A DNA stretch of 53,270 bases from Nioella sp. MMSF_3534 (GCF_030732985.1 NZ_JASHJX010000029.1:1-53270), one strand, 5' to 3'. Positions 24,789 through 33,731 are shown, numbered from the stretch's first letter. The notes: generated by a model not told the origin, from the sequence alone. Program-made: numbers and translations.

Positions 24789-25097
24789 TTGTCGTCTTGT
24801 CCTTCGGTGCCCTTCCCGCGCCCAAGTGCGAACATTGAGGATCTAATTCGATAAAGCGCCTTTTAGTTGCAACGCTGAAATTAACTTATGCCAACTCTTT
24901 TGGGTTGCCCACAGTTTAATAGATACCGACCTTAGCGCAGCCGCAGCGAAAGCTCACTTGGTCCCGCTATTTCCCCGTTCAAGATTGGCGCGAGGAAGGC
25001 CCGATCAGCGCTTGAACAAGCCCGGAACGGAGTTCCGCCCCTCGACCCTCTTTGCTGATTTCTACATGCTTGGGTGAATTATCGAGGAACGTTTTCA
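24789..25097. other. Intergenic stretch between divergent genes
   Basis: 309 bases with no credible gene. It holds the fifth CGGA-NN-TCCG copy (25028-25037) and must carry promoters for the HExxH cassette (leftward) and for the small gene at 25098 (rightward). The AT-rich part near 24840-24920 is the best place for them. Confidence 0.4.
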
Positions 25098-25328
25098 ATG
25101 TCGGTCGATCACGAAGATGCATTCACACAAGGTCGGGAAGATGGTTTTACCTCTGGTCTGGCTGGCGAAGCGAAGGCACCTGAACCTGATCCGATTTTGG
25201 CTGCGCTCGACCTCGAATATGAGGGGCACTACCAGCAAGGAGCGGCTTTGGGATTTGTTCGCGGAAAGGAACGCCGGGAAATGGTGCGACGTCGGGCCGA
25301 GCAACAGATCAAAGATCGAGAGAAATAG
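25098..25328 (+). CDS. Small transfer-region protein (76 aa)
   Basis: Reads MSVDHEDAFTQGREDGFTSGL, then GHYQQGAALGFVRGKERREM, ending in basic RRRAEQQIKDREK. The spaced aromatic-xx-Gly pattern (GFxxG, GyxxG) is shared with the two small genes after the coupling protein (28462 and 28703), suggesting related small mobilisation proteins. Function unknown. Confidence 0.6.
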   Translation: MSVDHEDAFTQGREDGFTSGLAGEAKAPEPDPILAALDLEYEGHYQQGAALGFVRGKERREMVRRRAEQQIKDREK

Positions 25329-25414
25329 AAACCATAACCTTTCCCGAGGCGGGGCAAGCCAAAGTGGCGCGGTTCGCTCTCGCCACGCCGGGATTTGTGG
25401 TAGGATGTCGTGAC

Positions 25415-25660
25415 ATGAAGCCCTTTATTCTACGGCAATGCGACATTGATGATCTTGGTCAGGCGATGGACCTGTACAATGACCGGGTCGAGCGTGGCAG
25501 GATGTACGCAAAGATCGCCTGTCGCCACGGTGAGCGCGGCCTCAGTCCTGAGGGGTTGATCCGGCTTGCGGACATGTTCGATGATGGCTCGATTGTTACC
25601 TGTGCGGCTTGGATGCACCAGATGAACATCCGACGGAAACGGACATTCCGAAGAGGATGA
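25415..25660 (+). CDS. Small hypothetical protein (81 aa)
   Basis: Starts MKPFILRQCDIDDLGQAMDL and ends MNIRRKRTFRRG, with a helical acidic body and basic tail. Start 25415 is preferred because the upstream 17 codons read poorly. It lies between the 76-aa gene and the relaxase on the same strand and may belong to the mobilisation transcript. Confidence 0.55.
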   Translation: MKPFILRQCDIDDLGQAMDLYNDRVERGRMYAKIACRHGERGLSPEGLIRLADMFDDGSIVTCAAWMHQMNIRRKRTFRRG

Positions 25661-25800
25661 CAGGACGGAACTCCGCCTCTCTCAGTTTTCGATGAACCCA
25701 CTGCACAAGGATTGCTGGGGGCTTTCCCCCTAGTATCCTTGAGGTTGAAACATGGACAAATCCTGGACGGCTCACGGCAGTGATTTTGGGCATTGCTGCT

Positions 25801-25892
25801 CATGATCATCAAATCTATGTCGCGCAAGGCGCCAACGTTTGGCCAACTGGCGGACTACATCGCACGCGGTTCGAATGTACAGACCGGCACCG
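25801..25892 (+). repeat. Direct repeat of relaxase 5' end (right copy; left copy 22124-22215)
   Basis: About 92 bp starting TGATCATCAAAT correspond to 22124-22215 at close to 90% identity by eye, ending at CAGACCGGCACC in both. Differences are mostly third-codon changes, so the copies have diverged as coding sequence rather than being a very recent duplication. Confidence 0.8.
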
Positions 25893-26692
25893 CCTTTGTG
25901 CGCAATCTTTATGCCAGCGGGCGGGATCGAGACGCTGTAGTTGGCCAATTTCTGGACAACTATCGGCACTTGCCAGTGCGCAAGGGCGGCAATGCGCTTT
26001 ATCATGAAGTCGTTGTGCTGGAGCCTCAGCCGCACCTTTCGACAAGCGAAATCGAGGCCGCGTTGCACGACTTGGCCGAGCGCTATTGCGAGAAACGGGC
26101 GCCGCACCAATTGGCTTGGGGGCACGTCCATCATGACACTGACTTTCCACATATCCACTTGATGATTTCTGCCAATGCAGTGCGGTCAGAACGCCGGGTT
26201 CGGATGGAGAAAAGCTATTTTGCCAACGTTCAGCGTGATCTGGAGCGATGGCGATCAGAGCACCTGCCCGAAATTTCCGCGCGGGTGGTTTATGACAAGC
26301 CTGCTGACAAGGAGACACCCAAGCAACCGATCCAAGAAGGCGAACTTGTGCGCCGAACCGGGGAACCATCGCGAAAACAGCAGGTCTTCACCCGGCTGAA
26401 GCCTGTTTTTGAAAATGCACCGGACCGGGCAGCATTGTTTGAGAAGCTTCAGGAAACTGGGTTCGAGCTCTACCAACGCGGCCAGAACTGGGGTGTCATT
26501 GAGCACTGTTCTGGACGGCGATATCGATTACGGACCTTGGGGCTGATCGCATCCTTCGATAGGCTACCAGACAAGGAACGACCTACGCCTCCCAAAACAA
26601 ATGACGATCCACGCGCGCACGAAATGCTCCGGCGGCGAATGGCACGGCGCGCCGATGACGTGATTGATCGTTTCGATCGCGACGAGCATTGA
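25802..26692 (+). CDS. Relaxase (HUH-type mobilisation nuclease)
   Basis: A 296-residue relaxase that nicks the transfer origin and leads the strand into the recipient. The three-histidine metal site is GHVHHDTDFPHIHLMISANA. The Tyr in QLADYIARGS near the N-terminus is the likely nucleophile. The protein is short, lacking any helicase or primase extension, as in VirD2-type MobP/MobQ relaxases of mobilisable islands. A TTG nine bases upstream is in frame, but ATG 25802 matches the start of the truncated copy at 22125. It is followed by the coupling-protein gene; no type IV secretion genes are seen. Confidence 0.92.
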   Translation: MIIKSMSRKAPTFGQLADYIARGSNVQTGTAFVRNLYASGRDRDAVVGQFLDNYRHLPVRKGGNALYHEVVVLEPQPHLSTSEIEAALHDLAERYCEKRAPHQLAWGHVHHDTDFPHIHLMISANAVRSERRVRMEKSYFANVQRDLERWRSEHLPEISARVVYDKPADKETPKQPIQEGELVRRTGEPSRKQQVFTRLKPVFENAPDRAALFEKLQETGFELYQRGQNWGVIEHCSGRRYRLRTLGLIASFDRLPDKERPTPPKTNDDPRAHEMLRRRMARRADDVIDRFDRDEH

Positions 26693-26804
26693 CTTCAGCG
26701 ACAGGCGGAACTCCGTCCCTCATCTGAGCGAAGCAAACCCGTTACCCCGAACCTTGCCTGCACAAACCGGTGCAGAGCTGGACGAATTTCCGGGAGAGCG
26801 AACA

Positions 26805-28451
26805 ATGAAAGCGTTTAATCAAGGTTTTTTCAAATTCATCATCATCCTGTCGCTTTTGCCATTGGTCCCGGTGTTTCTTTTGTCGCTGGCCCCGGCAGGA
26901 TTGCTGATGGTCGCGGTGATCACCTATTTCGCCTGGGCACCGTTTCGGCGCGGAGTGAACAGCGTATTTCGCGGCATAGGTCGCGGGATCTCAGCCCTGT
27001 TTGGCGGGGTTTTCAAGGCCGTCTGGTTGCTCATCACCGGCGTATTCAAAGGGCTTGGCTGGGGGCTAAAGGGTTTTGGTCTCTCGCTCGGGTGGCTTTG
27101 GGGGGCACGCACGCCGCAAACACGCTTCATGGGATGGTTCGAACGCTGGCGTCTGCTGCGATCATCTCATCAGGGCCCTTTGGTCGACGGGCGCTCTTCA
27201 CGGCTATCGGAAGAAGCCGGATATGAAAGCTTGCTGGTGCAAGGCGGCATGGGGCGCGGGAAAAGCAGCGCCATCGTGTTACCCAATCTGTTGTCGCCCC
27301 CGGCAAGCCGCCCCAGCTTCGTGATTTCGGACACGTCTGGTGAGCTATACCAAGCCAGTTCGGGTTATTTGGCGTCACAAGGATACGTGATCCGCACTCT
27401 GAATCTGATGAACCCCGCGCAGTCGGAAACCTATAATCCGCTTGCCCGGGCAACAGAGCCGCAGGACCTGGCTGAATTGGCCAAAACACTTGTCAGATCC
27501 GCCAGCGGGCGCGCCGGTGGTCAGGCCGCCCACGATCCGTTCTGGGACCAATCGGCGGAAAAGCTGATACGGATCTTGGCTCAGTGCCTTCACAACCAAC
27601 CCGACCCGTCTTTCCGTAATCTGGCAAACCTGCGCCATCTCGTGACCGGCTTTGACGCCCATGTCGCGCCAAAGGGCCAGCTGGGAAAGATCGATCAGTT
27701 CGTTTTGCAAGCTACCCAGGCCGATCAGAGCACGTTTCAAAGCTATCGTGCCTTTGTCCAAGGTAATCTCAAGACGTTGCAGTCGGTGCTGATGTCGGCG
27801 GATGTGGCCCTTGATGCGGTTGCCACGCCGGAAATGGCGGCGCTCACGGCTACCAACTCGCTGGATTTTGCTGAGCTGCGCCAACGTCCAACGGCACTTT
27901 ACGTGATGGTCAATCAAACACAGATGAGCCTCTACGCCTTTCTGCTCAACCTGTTGTATGCAGATCTGTTTCGAACCTTGCTGCAGAACCCGCAAAACCC
28001 CGGCAACCCGGTTTGGCTGTTTCTCGACGAGTTCGGGCATTTGGCGGTCCCTGGCTTTGAGATCTTTGCGACCACCGCACGGAAATACAAAGTGGCCTAT
28101 GCGCTGTTCCTGCAATCGCTCGGTCAGCTTGAAGGGCGCTATGGCGCTCAGGATGCCCGCACCATCATCGATGGCCTCGGCACCGAGCTATATTTGCCGG
28201 GCGCATCCCTGGAAACCGCCCGCAACCTTGAGGCCCGCCTTGGCCGTACCGCCAAGGCCCCGCTGATGGCCGCCACTGATATCATCCGCATGGAAGAAAA
28301 CGAGGCGCTGATGCTTTATTCGAACCGGCTTCCCATCCTTCTGAAAACCAAACGCTTTTACCAGCGCGGGGACCTGCGACGGCGAGCACGTAAGACCCCT
28401 GCACCGCTGCCGCAAACCGGCGGGCAGACACCCAGATTGATCCAGCTCTGA
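26805..28451 (+). CDS. traG: TraG/VirD4-type coupling protein
   Basis: A 548-residue type IV coupling ATPase. Residues ~7-45 contain membrane helices (FFKFIIILSLLPLVPVFLLS and AGLLMVAVITYFAW). A second hydrophobic, Gly-rich stretch precedes the ATPase. Walker A is LLVQGGMGRGKSSAIVLPNL, and Walker B is VWLFLDEFGHLAVPGF, followed by YKVAYALFLQSLGQLEGRYG. It brings the relaxase-DNA complex to a secretion channel, which must be supplied in trans. Start 26805 (MKAFNQGFFKF) has GGGAG 8 nt upstream. The dispersed word at 26706-26715 lies in front of it. Confidence 0.94.
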   Translation: MKAFNQGFFKFIIILSLLPLVPVFLLSLAPAGLLMVAVITYFAWAPFRRGVNSVFRGIGRGISALFGGVFKAVWLLITGVFKGLGWGLKGFGLSLGWLWGARTPQTRFMGWFERWRLLRSSHQGPLVDGRSSRLSEEAGYESLLVQGGMGRGKSSAIVLPNLLSPPASRPSFVISDTSGELYQASSGYLASQGYVIRTLNLMNPAQSETYNPLARATEPQDLAELAKTLVRSASGRAGGQAAHDPFWDQSAEKLIRILAQCLHNQPDPSFRNLANLRHLVTGFDAHVAPKGQLGKIDQFVLQATQADQSTFQSYRAFVQGNLKTLQSVLMSADVALDAVATPEMAALTATNSLDFAELRQRPTALYVMVNQTQMSLYAFLLNLLYADLFRTLLQNPQNPGNPVWLFLDEFGHLAVPGFEIFATTARKYKVAYALFLQSLGQLEGRYGAQDARTIIDGLGTELYLPGASLETARNLEARLGRTAKAPLMAATDIIRMEENEALMLYSNRLPILLKTKRFYQRGDLRRRARKTPAPLPQTGGQTPRLIQL

Positions 28452-28461
28452 GGAGACAGTT

Positions 28462-28713
28462 ATGGACCGGAAGGAGATTTATGATTCAGGATTCACGGCA
28501 GGATATGCCGCCGGCAGCGAAGGCGAACTCAAATTGCTCGGCTCGCCGATTGAACTGATCCTGTTGCAACCTGCCATGATCCCGGTATGGCGTGCGGGCT
28601 ATGAGGAAGGGTACGCCAAAGGCAAGTCTGACCGGCGGGCGCTAATCGCGTGGCGGGAAACGCAGCAAGCTGAGATTCAGGCCCGCGAAGAGGAAAAAAG
28701 CCATGAGCGCTGA
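28462..28713 (+). CDS. Small transfer-region protein (83 aa)
   Basis: Starts MDRKEIYDSGFTAGYAAGSE and contains VWRAGYEEGYAKGKSDRRAL, with the same Gly-aromatic spacing twice. It ends highly charged. A strong GAGGAG lies 6 nt before the ATG, and the gene begins 10 nt after the coupling-protein stop, so it belongs to that transcript. Role unknown. Confidence 0.72.
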   Translation: MDRKEIYDSGFTAGYAAGSEGELKLLGSPIELILLQPAMIPVWRAGYEEGYAKGKSDRRALIAWRETQQAEIQAREEEKSHER

Positions 28714-29116
28714 TCGCCGGGGCCAACGTGACGGCCGGCGCGATGCCGAACTCCACTGCGCAAACAATCTGCCTCGCAGACCAAACCCCAAGCTAGTTGC
28801 TTCGCTTCTGTCAGATCGCTACCGGCTAGCCTATATGACCACCTACAATCGGGTCTATGACTACCGGCAAAAACGTAATGAAAGAGCGATCGACCGGGAA
28901 CTGGCACAGAACTCAAAATTGATCACAGGTGAACAAGTCCCACGCGATAAGATGTTCGAGCGCGGTTGGCGAGATGGATATGACGGCAAGGACACCCCAC
29001 CCAAAGGGCTGTCCCACGATGAGGTCAAGACCTACGAGCGCGGTCATCGCAGTGGCAACCAGCACCGGGAATGGGATCTGGCAAGGCGACTGCGGCAACA
29101 GACCCGAGGGCGGTGA
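28703..29116 (+). CDS. Small transfer-region protein (137 aa)
   Basis: Overlaps the preceding gene by 11 nt. Contains FERGWRDGYDGKDTPPKGLS and YERGHRSGNQHREWDLARRL, again with aromatic-Gly repeats, in a very basic protein (MSADRRGQRDGRRDAELH at the start). It is likely nucleic-acid or membrane-complex associated; no family recognised. Confidence 0.7.
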   Translation: MSADRRGQRDGRRDAELHCANNLPRRPNPKLVASLLSDRYRLAYMTTYNRVYDYRQKRNERAIDRELAQNSKLITGEQVPRDKMFERGWRDGYDGKDTPPKGLSHDEVKTYERGHRSGNQHREWDLARRLRQQTRGR

Positions 29117-29121
29117 TAACT

Positions 29122-29151
29122 TTGACATGATATGTCAGTATCTGATATTAT
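29122..29151 (+). promoter_or_regulatory. Promoter with operator before ParDE
   Basis: TTGACA (29122-29127) and TATTAT (29146-29151) are 18 bp apart. The perfect inverted repeat TGACAT-GAT-ATGTCA (29123-29137) overlaps the -35 box, and TATCTGA is repeated across the -10 box (29139 and 29149). This is a strong, probably autorepressed toxin-antitoxin promoter. Confidence 0.75.
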
Positions 29152-29175
29152 CTGACCGCAACGCAGGACAATACC

Positions 29176-29418
29176 ATGCCAAATGTTCATCTCACGAAAC
29201 CGATGCAAGACTACGTCGAAGGCCAGATCCGTTCAGGCGCATATGCCAATCTTAGTGAAGTCGTGCGTGCTGGTGTGCGCCTTTTGATGGAAAAAGAAGG
29301 GGCGCGGCAGTTTTATACCCTGCGCGCCGATCTCGAAAAGGCCCGCCAAGATGTGGAAGCCGGAGACTTCGAAGAGTTCGACCCAGTGGCCTATGAGCCG
29401 AGTGCCTTTGCCAAATGA
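29176..29418 (+). CDS. parD: ParD-type antitoxin
   Basis: An 80-residue antitoxin. The N-terminus MPNVHLTKPMQDYVEGQIRS with GAYANLSEVVRAGVRLL is the classic ParD ribbon-helix-helix (YANLSEVVRAGLR). The acidic C-terminal half (EAGDFEEFDPVAYEP) would wrap the toxin. It should repress its own promoter at 29122-29151 and overlaps the toxin gene by 4 nt. Confidence 0.93.
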   Translation: MPNVHLTKPMQDYVEGQIRSGAYANLSEVVRAGVRLLMEKEGARQFYTLRADLEKARQDVEAGDFEEFDPVAYEPSAFAK

Positions 29419-29735
29419 CCGTTCGCCTTTCCCGGCGGGCACGCAAGGATCTGGATGACATCCGCAATTATACAATTGACCGATGGGGACGGGATCAATG
29501 GTTGAAATACTACCGCGATCTTGCATCAAGTTTTGAGCGTATCACAAACGATCCCTTGATCGGGCGTAGCCGGGAACTTTTCGGCGACAACATGCGGTCC
29601 CTCCCCTGCGGCAAGCATCTGATCTTTTTCGCCCCGATTGAGGCGTTGAATGGTGCACCGGTCATTTTGCGCATCGTACATCAAAGCCGATACCTGCCAG
29701 CGCTCAGTTACTATGACGACCTCGACAGTATTTAG
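29415..29735 (+). CDS. parE: ParE-type toxin
   Basis: A 106-residue ParE/RelE-superfamily toxin: VRLSRRARKDLDDIRNYTI, then GRSRELFGDNMRSLPCGKHLIFF and VILRIVHQSRYLP. Coupled to ParD by an ATGA overlap. ParE toxins inhibit gyrase. It is the second toxin-antitoxin pair of the island and probably stabilises it. Confidence 0.92.
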   Translation: MTVRLSRRARKDLDDIRNYTIDRWGRDQWLKYYRDLASSFERITNDPLIGRSRELFGDNMRSLPCGKHLIFFAPIEALNGAPVILRIVHQSRYLPALSYYDDLDSI

Positions 29736-29822
29736 ACTCTTGGCAAGCATTCCGGCTGACGGGCAAGCTGATCCGCCTCGTATTGTTTGACGTCTGCCCT
29801 TTGTCCGGTAGCATGATCAAAC

Positions 29823-30080
29823 ATGAAAACCCCGAATGCCCGGCTGACAGCACTGACGTCAGGTGATCTTGCCCGCCTGCAGCGAGACGCTGATGAATTG
29901 GCGGATTTGCAGGCGTTCCTTAACTTGCTCCCAAGCGGGTTGCTGGTCGAACAGCTCTCGGACGAAGAATTGAACCGCCTTAGTGCCATCGCCGAAGCCC
30001 CAGAAGAAACTCTTTGCGGCCCGCAAATCCTGAGCTGGCACAATATGTCTCGCCGCCCGAAATTGATTCAAACCCGCTAA
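29823..30080 (+). CDS. Small hypothetical protein before the serine recombinase (85 aa)
   Basis: Starts MKTPNARLTALTSGDLARLQ, with a helical, acidic middle (LPSGLLVEQLSDEELNRLSA). It ends six bases before the start of the large serine recombinase and so is probably co-transcribed. It could be a recombination directionality or regulatory partner, but no family is recognised. Confidence 0.6.
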   Translation: MKTPNARLTALTSGDLARLQRDADELADLQAFLNLLPSGLLVEQLSDEELNRLSAIAEAPEETLCGPQILSWHNMSRRPKLIQTR

Positions 30081-30086
30081 CCATGG

Positions 30087-31844
30087 ATGAGGATGCCCCG
30101 GCCACCTGCAGACCAACAGCGCCTTGGCGTGGCGCTTTTGCGTGTGTCGACGGAGAAGCAGTTCCAGGAAGGTGAATCGATCGAGGCACAGCGCCGCAAG
30201 GTCGAATTTGTTGCCAAGCGCCAGCACATCGACATCGTCAGTTTCTTTGTTGAACATTATTCGGGACGCAAAACTGACCGGCGAACATTGGACGATATGT
30301 TTGCGTTTTTGGAAGCCAACAAGGATGTCAGTTTTGTTCTCGTTGGCGATATTGATAGGCTGACCCGTGGCGGAACCGAGATCTATCTCGCCCTCAAACG
30401 CCGTCTCTATGAAATGGGCGTGGAATTGATCGACACGACGGGCATCATTCAACCCTCGCGCAACAGGCTGGAACATCTGGGCGTCGAGTATTCATGGGCC
30501 GTCGAAAGCCCCAGCCACTACGCCGAGATTTTCATGGCCGAAAAGGCCCGCGCCGAGGCATCGGATATCCTGACCCGTACCATTGGCGAGCAAATACAGC
30601 TGACCCGCCAAGGCTATCAGGTTCGCCCTCCCAACTATGGCTACCAGAACGTCAAGATCACCACCGAAGACGGCAAGAAGAAAACTATAATGGAGCCTCA
30701 TCCCGAGCAGGCCAGCTTCATACGGCGGATTTTCCAGCTGCGGGCGGAAGGCAAGACCACCGACGAGCAGATTGCACAGCATGTGAATGCCATGGGTTAC
30801 AAATCCCGTGTCCGGCGCGTGTTTGATCCCGTGACCCGCAAGGTCGTCGGTATGACTAAACAAACGAAGATGACTGCCAAACAGGTACAGCGGCTCGTGC
30901 GCAAGCCAATCTACTGCGGAATCCGGTTGGAGGCTTGGAACAATGGTGTACCGGTTGAGGCCCCTATTGAACCGCTAGTCTCGGTACATCTCTTCAACGC
31001 GGCCAATCGTGGCGAGGTGGTTGTTTCGAAGCAAAGCGATGGCTCGCCGAAAGTCAGCTACAATTCGGTCAAATACAAAAACCACAAGCACAATCCAGAG
31101 TTCCTGCTGCGCCATGTAGTTTTGTGCCCCGTTTGTGGAAAACCGTTTCTGGCCTCACGGTCCAAAAGTAAATCTGGTAAGTATCACGGCTATTACCATT
31201 GCAGCCGCGGCCACAAGCATCGGGGCTACGCCAAAGCAGAGTTCGAAGGGACCGTTGCCAACTATCTGGTAAGCCTCCAGGCAAAGCCCGGATTTCTGGG
31301 GCTATTTCGCGAGGTCGTGCGCGATGTCTGGATTCAGAAGAACCGCGCTCGGTTTGAGGCACAACGGACCGTCGAAGATCAGATCCAACTACTTCAAACC
31401 AAACAGGCTTCAGTGATCGACAAACTGGCGATCTGTTCCTCACCGATTGTGCTGAAACGGCTTGAGAATGAGGTCGAAGAAATCGAAGCTGCCATTGAAG
31501 AAGCTCGAAAGGCTGCACCAAATTCACAGATCAATGAGGCGGATATCGACCGTTTTTTCCAAATCGCCAAGATGCGGATGGAACACCCCGAACAAGCTAT
31601 CCTGAATGCGGTGGCCAAGCCGGAAATCGAACGTGACTGGGGCTTCATCTTTGAAACGCCACCCAGCATCGAAGAAATCCAAAATGGAACACCCCAATTG
31701 ACACTCCTCTACCGGTTTAACCGGGATTTTCCGATGGATGAAAGACAGATGGTAGCCCACACGTCCCTGCACTGGAACACCTTTGAGTGTTACTTGGCGG
31801 AGATAATCAGTCAGTTTCCGGGTCTGAATTTGGGAGATCGATAG
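30087..31844 (+). CDS. Large serine recombinase
   Basis: A 585-residue site-specific recombinase. The resolvase domain starts LGVALLRVSTEKQFQEGESI with the catalytic Ser ~21, followed by VGDIDRLTRGG. The recombinase domain reads YGYQNV and RRIFQLRAEGKTTDEQIAQH. The zinc ribbon is CPVCGKPFLAS followed by YYHCSRGHKHRGYAK. A coiled coil (VEEIEAAIEEARKAA) lies near residue 470. It is full length, so probably active in integrating or excising this part of the island. Its own attachment site was not found. The 3' end overlaps a small antisense gene by 38 nt. Confidence 0.93.
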   Translation: MRMPRPPADQQRLGVALLRVSTEKQFQEGESIEAQRRKVEFVAKRQHIDIVSFFVEHYSGRKTDRRTLDDMFAFLEANKDVSFVLVGDIDRLTRGGTEIYLALKRRLYEMGVELIDTTGIIQPSRNRLEHLGVEYSWAVESPSHYAEIFMAEKARAEASDILTRTIGEQIQLTRQGYQVRPPNYGYQNVKITTEDGKKKTIMEPHPEQASFIRRIFQLRAEGKTTDEQIAQHVNAMGYKSRVRRVFDPVTRKVVGMTKQTKMTAKQVQRLVRKPIYCGIRLEAWNNGVPVEAPIEPLVSVHLFNAANRGEVVVSKQSDGSPKVSYNSVKYKNHKHNPEFLLRHVVLCPVCGKPFLASRSKSKSGKYHGYYHCSRGHKHRGYAKAEFEGTVANYLVSLQAKPGFLGLFREVVRDVWIQKNRARFEAQRTVEDQIQLLQTKQASVIDKLAICSSPIVLKRLENEVEEIEAAIEEARKAAPNSQINEADIDRFFQIAKMRMEHPEQAILNAVAKPEIERDWGFIFETPPSIEEIQNGTPQLTLLYRFNRDFPMDERQMVAHTSLHWNTFECYLAEIISQFPGLNLGDR

Positions 31845-32058
31845 GTTGCATGTTGCCGTGATCGAGATAGGTCTCGAACGACGCCTCCGCGATCCCATAA
31901 AGGCAATCCAACACCGCCTCCAGATCCTCTCCAGAGTAGTTCCTGCCTACCATTCCTAGCATTTTGCGGGCGGCCACCGCGCTGATCCTGCGCGACGACC
32001 GACCCCCACCAGCACCCGTTTCTGACTGATCCATGATCGATGAATATTTGTTTCGCAC
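31807..32058 (-). CDS. Small hypothetical protein (up to 83 aa)
   Basis: Reads from GTG 32058, or from ATG 32034 (MDQSETGAGGGRSSRR). The C-terminal half, VGRNYSGEDLEAVLDCLYGI followed by AEASFETYL, is a plausible helical domain. It overlaps the end of the serine recombinase. No family recognised. Confidence 0.5.
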   Translation of the reverse strand: MRNKYSSIMDQSETGAGGGRSSRRISAVAARKMLGMVGRNYSGEDLEAVLDCLYGIAEASFETYLDHGNMQPIDLPNSDPETD

Positions 32059-32266
32059 AGCTTACCAAAACTGGCAGTGTTTTGAGCTGACGAAGTCAAT
32101 ATCGGCCTCATGAAGTCTTCATTAAGACGCGCGAATTGGGAACCACGTGCCGGACTGGGTTTCCTGCGCCAAAACCGGACTCAGGTCCGCTTGGAGTTTG
32201 CCAAATCCATTATACAGACACCGAGGCGAAATGTTTGGCGTCATGCTGGCGATCTAGGAAGCGAAC

Positions 32267-32482
32267 ATGGGCTGGATGAACGATGGCTTCCTGCGTTTGG
32301 TATACTGCATCGCTGTCGCACCTGCTGTGGTATATTTTCTGGCGGTACTCGACCCCATGGCACTGTTGCTGATTATGGTCATTGTCTATGTTGTGGTTGA
32401 GCCCGTGAGAGTTGTCGTCAACTTCGTGGTTGTGTTGATCTTGCGTGGGATTGCAGGGCTTGTGTTTCGAAACCGGAATTAG
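32267..32482 (+). CDS. Small inner-membrane protein (71 aa)
   Basis: Two hydrophobic helices (LVYCIAVAPAVVYFLAVL and ALLLIMVIVYVVVEPVRVVV) and a basic end. AGGAAG lies 8 nt before the ATG. It sits 56 nt before the LuxR-type gene. The region before it (32059-32266) has no gene. Confidence 0.6.
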   Translation: MGWMNDGFLRLVYCIAVAPAVVYFLAVLDPMALLLIMVIVYVVVEPVRVVVNFVVVLILRGIAGLVFRNRN

Positions 32483-32538
32483 GCCGCGTCATTCAAGTGC
32501 TATGGAAAGCTTGATGGGTTTAGAAAGGGGTAACAAGT

Positions 32539-33633
32539 GTGAGCATTGATCCAGAGTTGGTCAGGCTGGCGTTTCAAGCTGTCAAAGACCCACGGAAATG
32601 GGAAAATCTGCTTCGTCACCTGATTTCTGTAACGCCTGCAAAAGCTGCAATCATAACGCTGCGCGACAAGAAAACCTGTCAGATCGTCAATGATGATGCT
32701 CTCGAAGCCGAGTATCATTCTCCGTTGATCCAGGGCTTTGACTTCAAAGCTGTGGCTTTTTATATGACCGAATTGCGCACGATCGATCCCTGGGCGAAAG
32801 CCCAAATCCAGGCCTACCCCCATATCCCGACCGTCATGTCACGTATCGTGGATCCCAGAACTGCTTCTGATCGGCGGTTTTTCGAGTGGCTCGAACGAGC
32901 CGGTCTGCGTGATACGATTGCCTTTGAACTTGACCGGATGCCCGGCCATTGGACTGCAATCAACCTGTTCCTGCCGGAGATAGATACGCCCGCCACCGAT
33001 CACCTGATGTCCTATTGCAAAGCGCATGCCGAAATTCTTCGTGAAGCATGGCAATCGAGCCAATACGTTATGCACTGTCAGCAATCCGGTCAGGCTGCGC
33101 TTGATCATCTCAGCCAACACAGCGTTCCTGCGTGCATTTTGTCGCCAGGCAGCGAGGTCGCTTTGACCAATGACGCCTTTCGGCGATTGAAAGACGAGGG
33201 CATCGCAAAAGTGTCTCAGCCATCTGGTCGGATCAGTCTGTGTCTGAACGCGAGTTTCAAGATTGAAGGGCATGACGATGATCTGACGGTACTGCGCCAC
33301 GCGGCAACGGATAGTGACGTAACGGTGTCTGCCGTGCCCTTCGAGCCTGATCCTCTCTATTCGATGAAAAAGGAAAAGCACTGGCTTCTCCGCTTTGAAA
33401 TCGGGACGGGGGCGGCGCGATCAGTGCAGTCTATAGGGTATCCTTTGGAGCGCTTGACGCCACAGGAGCGCAGGCTGTTTGAGGCCATTAGCCAGGGCGT
33501 GAGTGTGCAGGAAGGCGGCCAGATGCTCGGGATACAACGATCCCGCACCTACGAGGTCTGGTCCCGCGTAAAGGAAAAACTCGGCATCTCCAATGCACAC
33601 GAGCTTCGGGGCCTGATGTCTGTCCTAGCGTAG
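32539..33633 (+). CDS. LuxR-type transcriptional regulator
   Basis: A 364-residue regulator. The C-terminal ~65 residues carry a GerE/LuxR helix-turn-helix: LTPQERRLFEAISQGVSVQE, then GIQRSRTYEVWSRVKEKLGI. The N-terminal ~300 residues have no clear autoinducer-binding or receiver signature; a PAS-like sensor in the middle is possible (SVPACILSPGSEVALTNDAF). It starts at GTG with AAAGGGG 8 nt upstream. It could regulate the downstream kinase cluster or the RTX operon, but no binding site was identified. Confidence 0.85.
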   Translation: MSIDPELVRLAFQAVKDPRKWENLLRHLISVTPAKAAIITLRDKKTCQIVNDDALEAEYHSPLIQGFDFKAVAFYMTELRTIDPWAKAQIQAYPHIPTVMSRIVDPRTASDRRFFEWLERAGLRDTIAFELDRMPGHWTAINLFLPEIDTPATDHLMSYCKAHAEILREAWQSSQYVMHCQQSGQAALDHLSQHSVPACILSPGSEVALTNDAFRRLKDEGIAKVSQPSGRISLCLNASFKIEGHDDDLTVLRHAATDSDVTVSAVPFEPDPLYSMKKEKHWLLRFEIGTGAARSVQSIGYPLERLTPQERRLFEAISQGVSVQEGGQMLGIQRSRTYEVWSRVKEKLGISNAHELRGLMSVLA

Positions 33634-33654
33634 ATAAAACTGAGACACTTGCCG

Positions 33655-33674
33655 GGCGGAAACGCATTTCCGTC
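33655..33674. terminator. Hairpin after the LuxR-type gene
   Basis: GGCGGAAA-cgca-TTTCCGTC forms an 8-bp stem (one G-T pair) 22 nt after the stop codon. There is no T-tract. It resembles the dispersed CGGA-NN-TCCG words but with a longer loop. Confidence 0.35.
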
Positions 33675-33731
33675 TCGCGTCACAAACAATGGCTGGCTTC
33701 ATGGAAGAGTCCTCAACAAGAGGATGAACCC

